Positions 56,367 to 64,000 of a stretch of DNA of 64,000 nt are shown here, in pieces. Numbering within the stretch: the first letter of the stretch is position 1; the number at the start of each line of letters is the position of its first letter. The position numbers and the translations under genes were made by a program. The stretch lies in NCBI RefSeq assembly GCF_000009905.1, contig NC_006177.1:124001-188000 (forward strand), given 5' to 3'. The DNA comes from Symbiobacterium thermophilum IAM 14863 (GTDB lineage: Bacteria; Bacillota; Sulfobacillia; Symbiobacteriales; Symbiobacteriaceae). Below the pieces are notes generated by a model, which was not told the DNA's origin, did not search any database, and saw nothing but the letters and a program-made list of their open reading frames with translations.

Positions 56367-57792
56367 GCGGGTTCGGGAGCGGCGCCCCCTGGTGCACGCC
56401 ATCACCAACTGCGTGACGATGGAATGGGTGGCGCGGGGGCTTCTCGCCGCCGGCGCCCGCCCGGTGATGGCCCGGGACGCCGCCGAGGCCCCTGTGGTCG
56501 CCGCCGCGGCCGACGCCCTGGTGCTCAACCTGGGCACCTGGAGCCCCGGGCTGCAGCAGGCGATGCTGGAGGCCGGCCAGGTGGCCGCCCGGCGCGGGAT
56601 TCCGGTGGTGCTGGACCCGGTGGGGGCCGGCGGGACCGAGACCCGTACCCGCGCTGCCCTGGAGCTGCTGGAGCGGGTGAGGGTGACCGCGGTCCGGGGC
56701 AACGCCGGGGAGATTCTCGCCCTGGCGGGACGCGACGGGCTGGTGCGGGGCGTGGACGGACCGGACGGGCGCCCCGGCCCGCAGACGGAGCGGGCGGCCA
56801 GAGCGGTCGCCAGACGCTTCGGCTGCCTGGTGGCCGTCACGGGGGCGACGGACCTGGTGACCGACGGCCGGCGCACCCTCGCGGTCCGGGCCGGCCACCC
56901 GCTGATGTCGCAGGTCCCGGGGACGGGCTGCCTGGCGACGGCGCTGGTGGCTGCAGCCCTGGCGGCTGGGACCGGCGCGGGACCGGCCGGCCGGGACCGC
57001 CCCATGGAGGACGTGGACGTGGTGGCGGAGGCGCTCCTCTGGGCCGGCTGGGCGGGGGAGCAGGCGGCGTCGGCGGCGTCCGGCCCCGGCACCTTCGCCG
57101 CCGCCTTCCTCGACCGGCTGGCGCTGCGCGGCCCCCTGCCGCCGGGGCGGATCGCTCCTCCGCTTTCCGAACGGCTGAGCCTGTACGTCCTGGTCAGCGG
57201 CGCCACGCCGCCGGACGTGCTGGAGGCGGTTCTGCAGGCGGGATGCCGGATGATCCAGTTCCGGGAGAAGCGGCTGCCGCTGCCCGCCCAGTTGGAGGCC
57301 GCCGCCCGGGTGCGGGAGGCGTGCCGGCGCCACGGGGCGCTGCTGGTCGTCAACGACCGGGTCGACCTGGCCCTGGCGGTTGGAGCGGACGGCGTCCACC
57401 TGGGGCAGGAGGACCTGCCCGTGGCGGCGGCCCGGCGGATCCTGGGGCCGGACGCGGTGATCGGGGCGACCTGCGAGACCGCCGGGGAGGCCCGGGCCGC
57501 CCGGGACGCCGGGGCGGATTACATCGGCGCCGGCCCGGTCTACGTCACCCCGTCGAAGCCGGATGCCGGCGAGCCTTACGGTCCCGACGTCGTCCGGCGG
57601 GTGAGCGAGGCGGCCGACCTGCCGGTGGTCGGCATCGGCGGCATCGGGCCGGGTCGCGCGGCGCCGGTGATCGCGGCGGGGGCCGCCGGGGTGGCGGTGA
57701 TCTCCGCCGTCCTTGGGGCGCCCGATCCCGGCGCCGCAGCCCGGGCCATTCTGGACGAGGTCCGACGCGCCAAGGGGGAGGTGTCGGCATGA
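56350..57792 (+). CDS. Fused hydroxyethylthiazole kinase - thiamine-phosphate synthase (ThiM-ThiE)
   Basis: A single 480-residue frame encodes two enzymes. Residues 1-265 are ThiM (PLVHAITNCVTMEWVARGLLA, VVLDPVGAGGTETRT, catalytic Cys194 in PGTGCLATA). Residues ~275-480 are ThiE (MIQFREKRL, VNDRVDLALAVGADGVHLGQ, GADYIGAGPVYVTPSKP). Together they phosphorylate thiazole and join it to HMP-PP, making thiamine phosphate. The order is the reverse of yeast Thi6. No stop or ribosome site lies between the domains. GTG 56350 follows GGGAGGGG; it overlaps thiD and thiW, so translation is coupled. Confidence 0.93.
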   Translation: MSTLPERVRERRPLVHAITNCVTMEWVARGLLAAGARPVMARDAAEAPVVAAAADALVLNLGTWSPGLQQAMLEAGQVAARRGIPVVLDPVGAGGTETRTRAALELLERVRVTAVRGNAGEILALAGRDGLVRGVDGPDGRPGPQTERAARAVARRFGCLVAVTGATDLVTDGRRTLAVRAGHPLMSQVPGTGCLATALVAAALAAGTGAGPAGRDRPMEDVDVVAEALLWAGWAGEQAASAASGPGTFAAAFLDRLALRGPLPPGRIAPPLSERLSLYVLVSGATPPDVLEAVLQAGCRMIQFREKRLPLPAQLEAAARVREACRRHGALLVVNDRVDLALAVGADGVHLGQEDLPVAAARRILGPDAVIGATCETAGEARAARDAGADYIGAGPVYVTPSKPDAGEPYGPDVVRRVSEAADLPVVGIGGIGPGRAAPVIAAGAAGVAVISAVLGAPDPGAAARAILDEVRRAKGEVSA

Positions 57793-58334
57793 ACCGGGCC
57801 GGCCTGCTCACGCGGATGGCGATCCTGATGGCGTTGGGCGTGGCCTCCTCTTCCTTCTCGGCGATTCCGCTGTTCGGGGCGAAGCTCTTCCCGGCGCAGC
57901 ACGCCATCAACGTGGTGGCGGGGGCGATGCTGGGCCCGGTGTACGCCGGTGTCGTGGGCCTGGGCATCGCCACGATCCGCATCCTTCTGGGCAGCGGCAC
58001 GCTCCTGGCGATTCCGGGGACGGTGTTCGGCGCCGTGCTGGCGGGCCTTCTCTACCGGCGCACCGGCTCACGGCTGGCCGCCATGATCGGTGAGGTGATC
58101 GGCACGGGCCTGATCGGCGCCGTGGCCGCGTACCCGGTGGCGGTGCTGCTGCTGGGCAATGCCAAGGCGGCCGCGGGCGGCATCGGCTTCTACATCCCCA
58201 GCTTCGCGGCCAGCAGCGCCGCAGGCGCCCTGATCGGCGGCCAGGCCCTGGCGGTGCTGCAGCGGTTCCGCCTCGTGGTGACTCCCCGCGCGCTGCAGGT
58301 CCCTGCCTCCGGATGCGACCGGCCGGATAAATGA
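57789..58334 (+). CDS. thiW: ThiW, substrate-binding (S) component of a thiazole ECF transporter
   Basis: The 181-residue membrane protein has about five hydrophobic segments and the ThiW features ALGVASSSFSAIPLFGAKLFP, HAINVVAGAMLGPVYAG and AIPGTVFGAVLAGLLYR. It likely brings in hydroxyethylthiazole with a shared ECF energy module encoded elsewhere. It overlaps the ThiM-ThiE gene by 4 bp (ATGA) and closes a salvage-type operon; thiC and thiG are absent here. Confidence 0.92.
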   Translation: MNRAGLLTRMAILMALGVASSSFSAIPLFGAKLFPAQHAINVVAGAMLGPVYAGVVGLGIATIRILLGSGTLLAIPGTVFGAVLAGLLYRRTGSRLAAMIGEVIGTGLIGAVAAYPVAVLLLGNAKAAAGGIGFYIPSFAASSAAGALIGGQALAVLQRFRLVVTPRALQVPASGCDRPDK

Positions 58335-58454
58335 CGAAATACTCGGAATAGACGATACTTTCCGGGAGGTATATCCGCCTGCACAGCCAATTCTAGGGGA
58401 AAGCACACCCGACCCGCCGCCAGGCGGGAGGAGACGAGGAGGGGTTGATGACCT

Positions 58455-60080
58455 ATGACCATGCGGCATCAGCTGACCCTGCACACCATGCTGGAGCGGG
58501 CCCGGCGGTTCTTCCCGGACAAGGAGATCGTCTCCCGCACAGGCGCCGGCATCTTCCGGTATACGTACGCCGACTACTACGACCGGACCCGCAGGCTGGC
58601 TGCGGCCCTGGAACGACTCGGCGTCAGGCGCGGGGACCGGGTCGGCACGCTGGCGTGGAACCACCACCGCCACCTGGAGGCCTACTTCGCGGTGCCCTGT
58701 ATGGGGGCCTCGCTCCACACCGTCAACCTGCGGCTGCCCCCGGAGCACCTGGCCTACGTGATCAACCATGCCGGCGACCGCGTCCTCCTGGTGGACGCGG
58801 ACCTGGTGCCGCTGGTCGAGGCGGTCCGGCCCCAGCTGAAGACCGTCGAACACTACATCATCATGGCCGACGTCTCCCTGCCGGAGACCCGGCTGTCGCC
58901 GGTCCACGGCTACGAGGAGCTGCTGGCTTCCGCTCAGGAGGACTACCGCTTCCCGGAGGATGTCGACGAGTGGGCCGAAGCGGGCATCTGCTTCTCTTCC
59001 GCCACCACCGGCATGCCCAAGGGGGTCTGCTACGCCCACCGGGCCATCTACCTCCACTCGATGATGGTCTGCATGGCCGACACCGTCGGGGTGGGGGAGA
59101 GGGACGTGGTCATGCCCGTCGTGCCGATGTTCCACGTCAACGCCTGGGGGCTGCCCTTTGCCGCCGTCTGGATGGGCGCCAAGCAGGTGCTGCCCGGCCC
59201 GCGTCCCGACCCGCACACCCTGTGCCGGCTGATCCAGGACGAGAAGGTGACCCTGGCCGCCGGCGTGCCGACGGTCTGGATGGGCGTGCTGCAGGCCGTG
59301 GAGCAGGAGCGGTACGACCTGTCCTCCATCACCCGCATCGCCTGCGGCGGCGCCGCCCCGCCCCGGGCGTTGATCGAGGCGTACGAACTGAAGCTGGGGG
59401 TGCCGTTCCTGCACGCGTATGGCATGACCGAGGGGGCGCCGGTGACCCACGTGGGCCGGCTGAAGTCGACGCTCGAAGGCGCGCCGACGGACCAGCGGTA
59501 CGCGAAAAAGGCGAAGCAGGGCCTGCTGGCCCCGGGCCTGGACATGAAGGTCGTGGACGCGGAGGGCAACGAGGTCCCCTGGGACGGCCGTTCCATGGGT
59601 GAGATGGCGCTGCGGGGGCCGTGGATCGCCGACGCCTATTACGACGACGGGCGGACCGCCGAGACGTTCCGGGACGGCTGGTACTACACGGGGGACGTGG
59701 TCACCGTGGACCCCGACGGCTACATGCAGATCGTCGACCGGGTGAAGGATCTGGTGAAGTCCGGCGGCGAGTGGATCTCCTCGGTGGATCTGGAGAACGC
59801 GATCATGGCGCATCCCAAGGTGGCCGAGGCGGCGGTGGTGGCGGTCTACCACCCGAAGTGGCAGGAGCGGCCGCTGGCCTGCGTGGTGCCGAAGCCCGGT
59901 GTGGAGCTGACCGGGGAGGAGATCAAGGAGTTCCTGAAGGGTCGGGTCGCCGACTGGTGGATCCCGGACGACGTGGTCTTCATCCCGGAGGTGCCGAAGA
60001 CGAGCGTCGGGAAGTTCGACAAGAAGGTGCTGCGGACGCAGTACTGGAACCACCTGGCGCAGCAGCAGACGATGCCCTAG
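58455..60080 (+). CDS. Acyl-CoA synthetase (AMP-forming, medium/long-chain type)
   Basis: The 541-residue enzyme activates carboxylic acids to acyl-CoA through an acyl-AMP. Core motifs: P-loop CFSSATTGMPKGVCYAHR, LHAYGMTEGAPVT, GWYYTGDVVTVDPDGYMQIVDRVKD, and the C-terminal catalytic Lys in PKTSVGKFDKKVLR. The FHVNAWGLPFA and AGVPTVWM regions are typical of AlkK-like medium-chain ligases. Substrate is inferred only. GGAGGGG lies 10 bp before ATG 58455. It appears monocistronic. Confidence 0.9.
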   Translation: MTMRHQLTLHTMLERARRFFPDKEIVSRTGAGIFRYTYADYYDRTRRLAAALERLGVRRGDRVGTLAWNHHRHLEAYFAVPCMGASLHTVNLRLPPEHLAYVINHAGDRVLLVDADLVPLVEAVRPQLKTVEHYIIMADVSLPETRLSPVHGYEELLASAQEDYRFPEDVDEWAEAGICFSSATTGMPKGVCYAHRAIYLHSMMVCMADTVGVGERDVVMPVVPMFHVNAWGLPFAAVWMGAKQVLPGPRPDPHTLCRLIQDEKVTLAAGVPTVWMGVLQAVEQERYDLSSITRIACGGAAPPRALIEAYELKLGVPFLHAYGMTEGAPVTHVGRLKSTLEGAPTDQRYAKKAKQGLLAPGLDMKVVDAEGNEVPWDGRSMGEMALRGPWIADAYYDDGRTAETFRDGWYYTGDVVTVDPDGYMQIVDRVKDLVKSGGEWISSVDLENAIMAHPKVAEAAVVAVYHPKWQERPLACVVPKPGVELTGEEIKEFLKGRVADWWIPDDVVFIPEVPKTSVGKFDKKVLRTQYWNHLAQQQTMP

Positions 60081-60240
60081 ACCGACGGACCTACCCGCTC
60101 CCGCCTTTCGTCCTTCTCCCGCCGTACCCCCTATCGGCCGCCCACCGTATTCTGTGCACGGCGCCCGGCATGGGACAGGGACTCAGATCGTTTACAGCCA
60201 AAGATAAACACAAATGTTGCCTAAACGGAGGACGGCGAGC

Positions 60241-61203
60241 ATGGAGAAGACGGCGGTCTTGCTGGTCAACTTGGGGACGCCCTCCGCCCCTGAACCCGAC
60301 GCGGTGCGGCCCTACCTGGCCGAGTTCCTGGGCGACTGGTGGGTGATCGACAAGCCCAGGTGGCAGTGGCTGCCGATCCTGCACGGGATCATCCTGCGTG
60401 TCCGGCCGCCCAGGGTGGCGAAGATCTACCAGAAGATCTGGCTGCCGGAGGGCTCCCCGCTGCTGCACTACTCCCGCCTGCAGCAGGCTGCGCTGCAGCA
60501 GCGGCTGGAGCCCGAGGGCATCCGGGTGGCCCTGGGCATGACGTATGGCCAGCCCTCGGTGAAATCGGCCCTGGAGGAGCTGCGCGGGTGGGGGGTCCGG
60601 CGGCTGCTGGTCCTTCCGCTCTTCCCTCAGTACTCCTCGACCACGACGGCGGCCGTCTGGAGCAAGGTGCAGAAGGCCCTGGACGGCTGGCGGGATCTGC
60701 CTGAGCAGATCTTCATCCGGGACTTCCCCACCCATCCCAAGTACCTGGCGTTCCTCACAGAGCGGATCAGCGGCTACATCGCAGAGAAGGGCAGGCCCGA
60801 CGCCCTGGTCCTCTCCTACCACAGCATCCCGCAGGCCTACACCGCGTCCGGCGACGACTACGCCGCCCAGTGCGAGTCAACCACCGACGCCGTGCGGGAC
60901 CGCTTCCCGGACCTGAAGATCGTCATGGGCTACCAGTCGAAGTTTGGCAACGACCCGTGGCTGGAGCCGGCCACCGACGAGGTGCTGCGGGAGCTGGTCC
61001 GCACGGGCCACAGGCACGTGGCCGTCATGGCGCCGGGCTTCGCCGCCGACTGCATCGAGACGCTGCACGAGCTGGAAGTCGAGTACGCGGAGGAGTTCGT
61101 CAAGGCAGGGGGCGAGCGGTACGACTACCTCCCCGCGGCCAACGACCACCCGCTGTTCATCGACTGCCTGGAGGACCTGGTGCGGCGCCATCTGCCCCGG
61201 TAA
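60241..61203 (+). CDS. hemH: Ferrochelatase (coproporphyrin ferrochelatase)
   Basis: The 320-residue enzyme inserts iron into a porphyrin. Features are VLLVNLGTPSAPEPDAVRPYL, GSPLLHYSRLQQ, FPQYSSTTTAAV and the catalytic His in LSYHSIPQAY, with the Glu in ADCIETLHELEVE. In Gram-positive bacteria the substrate is usually coproporphyrin III. ATG 60241 follows CGGAGG. No other heme gene is adjacent. It supplies cofactor for proteins such as the cytochrome b at 6121-6816. Confidence 0.94.
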   Translation: MEKTAVLLVNLGTPSAPEPDAVRPYLAEFLGDWWVIDKPRWQWLPILHGIILRVRPPRVAKIYQKIWLPEGSPLLHYSRLQQAALQQRLEPEGIRVALGMTYGQPSVKSALEELRGWGVRRLLVLPLFPQYSSTTTAAVWSKVQKALDGWRDLPEQIFIRDFPTHPKYLAFLTERISGYIAEKGRPDALVLSYHSIPQAYTASGDDYAAQCESTTDAVRDRFPDLKIVMGYQSKFGNDPWLEPATDEVLRELVRTGHRHVAVMAPGFAADCIETLHELEVEYAEEFVKAGGERYDYLPAANDHPLFIDCLEDLVRRHLPR

Positions 61204-61332
61204 CCGGCCCAGCACGCCCGCGCCGCGGAAGCGCCGGCCCGCGCCCCCGGGGGCGTCACGCGGCGCATCCGCTCGGCGTCGAAAGGGTACGGCGACAGGC
61301 CCGGACCGGTCCGGTGCGGGCCGAGGGAGGCG

Positions 61333-61962
61333 ATGCGCATGGCCATCAGGCTCACCGTCTTTTCGGATTTCGTCTGCCCCTTCTGCTACATCGGCGAGGG
61401 ACTGGTGGAGAAGCTGCGGCAGGAGCCCGACCTCGGGGTGGAGGTGACCTGGATGCCCTTCCAGCTGAACCCGGCCACGCCGCCCGAGGGGCTCACCCTG
61501 GCGGAGTACTTCGGGGGCCGGATGCCGCCGGACCGACTGGCGATGATGCACGCCGAGCTGAAGGCGCGCGCCGGGGCCATGGGGCTGCCGATGGATCCAC
61601 CGCCCTTCATCTGTAATACTCGCCGGGCGCATGAGCTGGCGGAGTTCGCCCGGGACCGGGGCCGCCTGGACGCGGTGGTCCTGCCGCTGTTTCAGGCCTA
61701 CTTCGTCCAGGGACGGAACCTGTACGAGGAGCGCGTGCTCGGCGAGGCGGCAGAGGCGGCGGGGCTCGACCCGGTGGAGGCCCTCGCGGCGGTGCGGGAG
61801 GGACGGTATGCAGACCAGGTGGACGAGCGGCTGGCTCTGGCCGGCCGATACGGTATCCACAGCGTTCCGACCTTCATCGTCAATGAGCGGTACAAGATCG
61901 TCGGTGCTCAGCCATACGAGGTCCTGCGCGACGCCCTGCGCAGTATCGCACAGGAAGGATGA
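61333..61962 (+). CDS. FrnE-like DsbA-family dithiol oxidoreductase
   Basis: The 209-residue thioredoxin-fold protein has the CPFC active site (FSDFVCPFCYIGEG) and the FrnE helical insert with FQAYFVQGRNLYEERVL. The cis-Pro element HSVPTFIVNERYKIVGAQP is present. No signal peptide is seen, so it probably acts in the cytoplasm, as FrnE members do in redox stress or polyketide pathways. The start is ATG 61333 or ATG 61339; GGGAGG is better spaced for the latter. Confidence 0.9.
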   Translation: MRMAIRLTVFSDFVCPFCYIGEGLVEKLRQEPDLGVEVTWMPFQLNPATPPEGLTLAEYFGGRMPPDRLAMMHAELKARAGAMGLPMDPPPFICNTRRAHELAEFARDRGRLDAVVLPLFQAYFVQGRNLYEERVLGEAAEAAGLDPVEALAAVREGRYADQVDERLALAGRYGIHSVPTFIVNERYKIVGAQPYEVLRDALRSIAQEG

Positions 61963-62122
61963 GGGACACGCGGCGGGTCAGCCTACGGGCGGCCCGCCGT
62001 TTCGTAACGCCCGTGCGGAGCGCCGCTGGCCGGGTTCCCCAGACGGTTGATCTATCGCAGGGTTTGACGGCGTGGAACACGAATTCCCCCGTAAAGATTC
62101 AGACTCGAAAGGGGGAGTTCCG

Positions 62123-63733
62123 ATGCGCGTCAAGCGTTGGGTGCGGCGTTGGATGGCCGCCGCCCTGCTGACGGTCGTGATCCTCGCCCCCGCGGCTGCG
62201 GCGGAGACGGACCCGGTGCCCCTGCGGTTCCTGGCCGAGGCCGCCGGGGCGACCGTGGAATGGGACGGCGAGACCCGTACCGTGACCGTGGTCACCGCGG
62301 ACGGGGTGACCGCGACCTTGCGGATCGGCGATACGGAGGCCTTGGTGGACGGCCAGCCGGTTCCCATCGGCGCGGAGGCGGTCCTCGTGGGCGACCGGAC
62401 CTGGGTTCCGCAGGCGTTCATGGAGCGGGTCCTCGCGATGCCCGTCGCCTGGGATCCCGAGAAGGAACAGCCTGTCGTTAACCCCTACGTGCTGAAGGCG
62501 TTCCGGCTGGTGAACGACCTGAAGCGCGGCGATCTCGCCGCGGTGAACGCCCAGCTCAGCCCGGCCCTGCAGCAGGCCGTGCCGCAGGAGGCCTGGCTGC
62601 AGATCGGCGCGTCCCTGGCCCCGCTGGGTGAGCTCGGCCGGCCGCAGGTGTTGGGCGCGTCGGTCACCGCGGTCCATCACAACGTCGACGTGCTCCTGCC
62701 GTTTGCCGCGGCGGCGCAGAAGCTGATCGTCCGCTTCGACGCCAACGGGCTGGTGGATGACTTCCACCTCAACACCTACATGCCCATCGACACCGCTGGC
62801 GAGCCGCCTTACGCGGACCCGTCGGCCTTCGTGGAGGAGGAGGTCGTCGTGGGCGAGGCGCCCTGGGCGCTGCCCGGGACCCTGACGCTGCCCGCCGGAG
62901 AGGGCCCCTTCCCGGCGGTGGTGCTGGTGCACGGCTCGGGCCCCAGCGACCGGGACGGCACGGCGTACGCGGTGAAGCCGTTCCGCGATCTGGCCCACGG
63001 CCTGGCCTCCCGGGGGATCGCGACCCTCCGGTTTGACAAGCGGACATTCGTCCACTCGCAGAAGTTCGGCGCCAACCCTAACTTCACGGTGCAGGAGGAG
63101 TCGGTGGAGGACGCCCTGGCCGCGGTGCGCCTGCTCGCGGCCGACGAGCGGATCGACGCCCGCCGGATCTTCGTCCTGGGCCAGTCCCTGGGCGGGCTGG
63201 TCGTGCCGCGCACCCTCGCGCAGGATGAAGGCGGCCTGATCCGGGGGGGCATCGCCCTGGCGGCGCCCAACAGCACCATGGACGCGCTGGTGGCGCAGAA
63301 CCGGATCCTGGTCGAGACGGGACAGTTGCCGCCGGAACAGCTCGCGTTCATCGAGGGACAGGTAGCGCTCCTCCGCGACCCCGCCTTCGACCCGGACCAC
63401 CCGCCTGAGGGCTACCTGCTGGGCACCCCGCACTACTGGCACGACTTGGTGCCCAAGGCGTCGGATCTCCTGAAGGAGCAGGAGCAGCCGATGCTGTTCC
63501 TGCAGGGCGGCCGGGACTTCCAGGTGCCCGTTTCGGAGTTCGAGAGCTTCCGGGCCGACCTCGCCGGGCGGACGAACGTGACCTTCCAGCTCTTTCCGAA
63601 GCTGAACCACCTGTTCACCGAGGGCGAGGGCGAGATCAGCACGATGGCCGAGTACCTGGTGCCGGCCAACGTGCCCGAGTACGTCATCGCGGCCATCGCC
63701 GACTGGATTCGCTCGGTGTCCGCGGAGCCGTAG
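62123..63733 (+). CDS. Exported alpha/beta hydrolase with N-terminal copper-amine-oxidase-like and DUF3887-type domains
   Basis: The 536-residue protein has a signal peptide (RRWMAAALLTVVILAPAAAA). A stalk-like domain follows (residues ~30-115: LRFLAEAAGATVEWDGETRT... TWVPQAFMERVL), then a region resembling DUF3887 (LVNDLKRGDLAAVNAQLSPALQ), and an alpha/beta hydrolase. The nucleophile elbow is GQSLGGL and the oxyanion HGSGPSDRDG; the His is in KLNHLF. It likely acts on esters or acyl groups outside the cell. ATG 62123 follows GGGGGAG. Confidence 0.9.
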   Translation: MRVKRWVRRWMAAALLTVVILAPAAAAETDPVPLRFLAEAAGATVEWDGETRTVTVVTADGVTATLRIGDTEALVDGQPVPIGAEAVLVGDRTWVPQAFMERVLAMPVAWDPEKEQPVVNPYVLKAFRLVNDLKRGDLAAVNAQLSPALQQAVPQEAWLQIGASLAPLGELGRPQVLGASVTAVHHNVDVLLPFAAAAQKLIVRFDANGLVDDFHLNTYMPIDTAGEPPYADPSAFVEEEVVVGEAPWALPGTLTLPAGEGPFPAVVLVHGSGPSDRDGTAYAVKPFRDLAHGLASRGIATLRFDKRTFVHSQKFGANPNFTVQEESVEDALAAVRLLAADERIDARRIFVLGQSLGGLVVPRTLAQDEGGLIRGGIALAAPNSTMDALVAQNRILVETGQLPPEQLAFIEGQVALLRDPAFDPDHPPEGYLLGTPHYWHDLVPKASDLLKEQEQPMLFLQGGRDFQVPVSEFESFRADLAGRTNVTFQLFPKLNHLFTEGEGEISTMAEYLVPANVPEYVIAAIADWIRSVSAEP

Positions 63734-63761
63734 CCGCCGGCGTCCGGATGCCGCAACGCAC

Positions 63762-63795
63762 AGGACCAGGGCCTGAAGAGCCCTGGTCTTTCCGT
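63762..63795 (+). terminator. Terminator of the hydrolase gene
   Basis: GACCAGGGC pairs with GCCCTGGTC (63764-63788, 9 bp) around CTGAAGA, followed by TTTCC. Confidence 0.78.
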
Positions 63796-63941
63796 CTGCC
63801 TGCCGTCCGGTGCCCGGCCGGGTCCCCTCGCGGCCGGCGGACATCCCGCCCTCCGCCGTCGTTCCGGGGAAACCGCTCCAGGTCGGGGACCGTCAAAGGT
63901 TACAGGTTACAGAATACCTGTCCAGGAGGGCAACCACCCAC

Positions 63942-64000
63942 ATGAAGCGGAAGGCCTGGCTGTTGATCCCGGTGCTGGTGGCTGCGCTGGCCGCTCCCTC
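63942..64000 (+). CDS. Start of an exported protein, cut by the window edge
   Basis: ATG 63942 follows CAGGAGGG and opens MKRKAWLLIPVLVAALAAP, a clear signal peptide. The rest is beyond the window; it may be a paralogue of the preceding exported hydrolase. Confidence 0.7.
   Translation, partial: MKRKAWLLIPVLVAALAAP

Overview
This window comes from the chromosome of a strongly GC-rich bacterium with Firmicutes-type gene content. It has an S-box (SAM-I) leader on metK, a THI box on a thiamine operon, long-form Hpf, a FliW-CsrA pair, PcrB, FtsEX with a LytM protein and a CtpA protease, and a programmed frameshift in prfB. The combination of high GC and clostridial/bacillar gene families fits Symbiobacterium or a close relative; that name rests on recognition, not on a search. 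Housekeeping genes dominate, and no phage or insertion sequence is evident.

Layout. 1-6.9 kb: a sulfur island with a TusA-like carrier, a LysR regulator, a YeeE/YedE (thiosulfate-type) permease, a rhodanese lipoprotein, and a three-gene Mo-bisPGD oxidoreductase / 4Fe-4S / cytochrome b complex whose catalytic gene has an in-frame TGA. 6.9-8.5 kb: no genes, but six ~95-bp palindromic elements at ~250-bp spacing. 8.5-9.4 kb: an extra ribosomal protein S4 gene behind a textbook promoter overlapped by a Fur-family box. 9.5-12.5 kb: pflB-pflA on the minus strand. 12.8-13.2 kb: about 20 tandem repeats spaced alternately 21 and 22 bp. 13.2-13.5 kb: a HesB/IscA-like gene with UGA at the conserved Cys position, most likely a selenoprotein.

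13.7-24.7 kb: fabZ, S-box metK, a GT2-like small protein, comF, fliW-csrA (minus), hpf, a nucleotidyltransferase-like protein, secA and ftsH. 24.9-32.4 kb: a DASS transporter, then a dipeptide/oligopeptide ABC operon (binding protein and two permeases) with a C39-like peptidase and a class V aminotransferase. 32.5-33.5 kb: a KhtT-KhtU antiporter locus collapsed by deletion. 33.5-41.3 kb: a ComER/ProC-like reductase (minus), prfB, a small exported protein, a TagA-type glycosyltransferase, ftsEX, an EnvC-like LytM protein and ctpA. 41.3-50 kb: a Cys-rich protein and two tandem paralogous peptide-ABC operons, again without ATPase genes. 50-53.3 kb: pcrB, uvrB (SOS-like operator) and a DUF1294 protein. 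53.3-55.2 kb: a broken phosphotransferase gene, a Nudix hydrolase and a GNAT acetyltransferase. 55.2-58.3 kb: THI-box-controlled thiD, a thiM-thiE fusion and thiW. 58.4-64 kb: an acyl-CoA synthetase, hemH, a FrnE-like DsbA protein, an exported alpha/beta hydrolase and the start of another exported protein.

The least expected items are the UGA-containing HesB-like gene, the UGA in the molybdoenzyme gene, the 21/22-bp dyad array just downstream of the HesB gene, the ~250-bp palindrome array, and the Fur-family control of an S4 paralogue.
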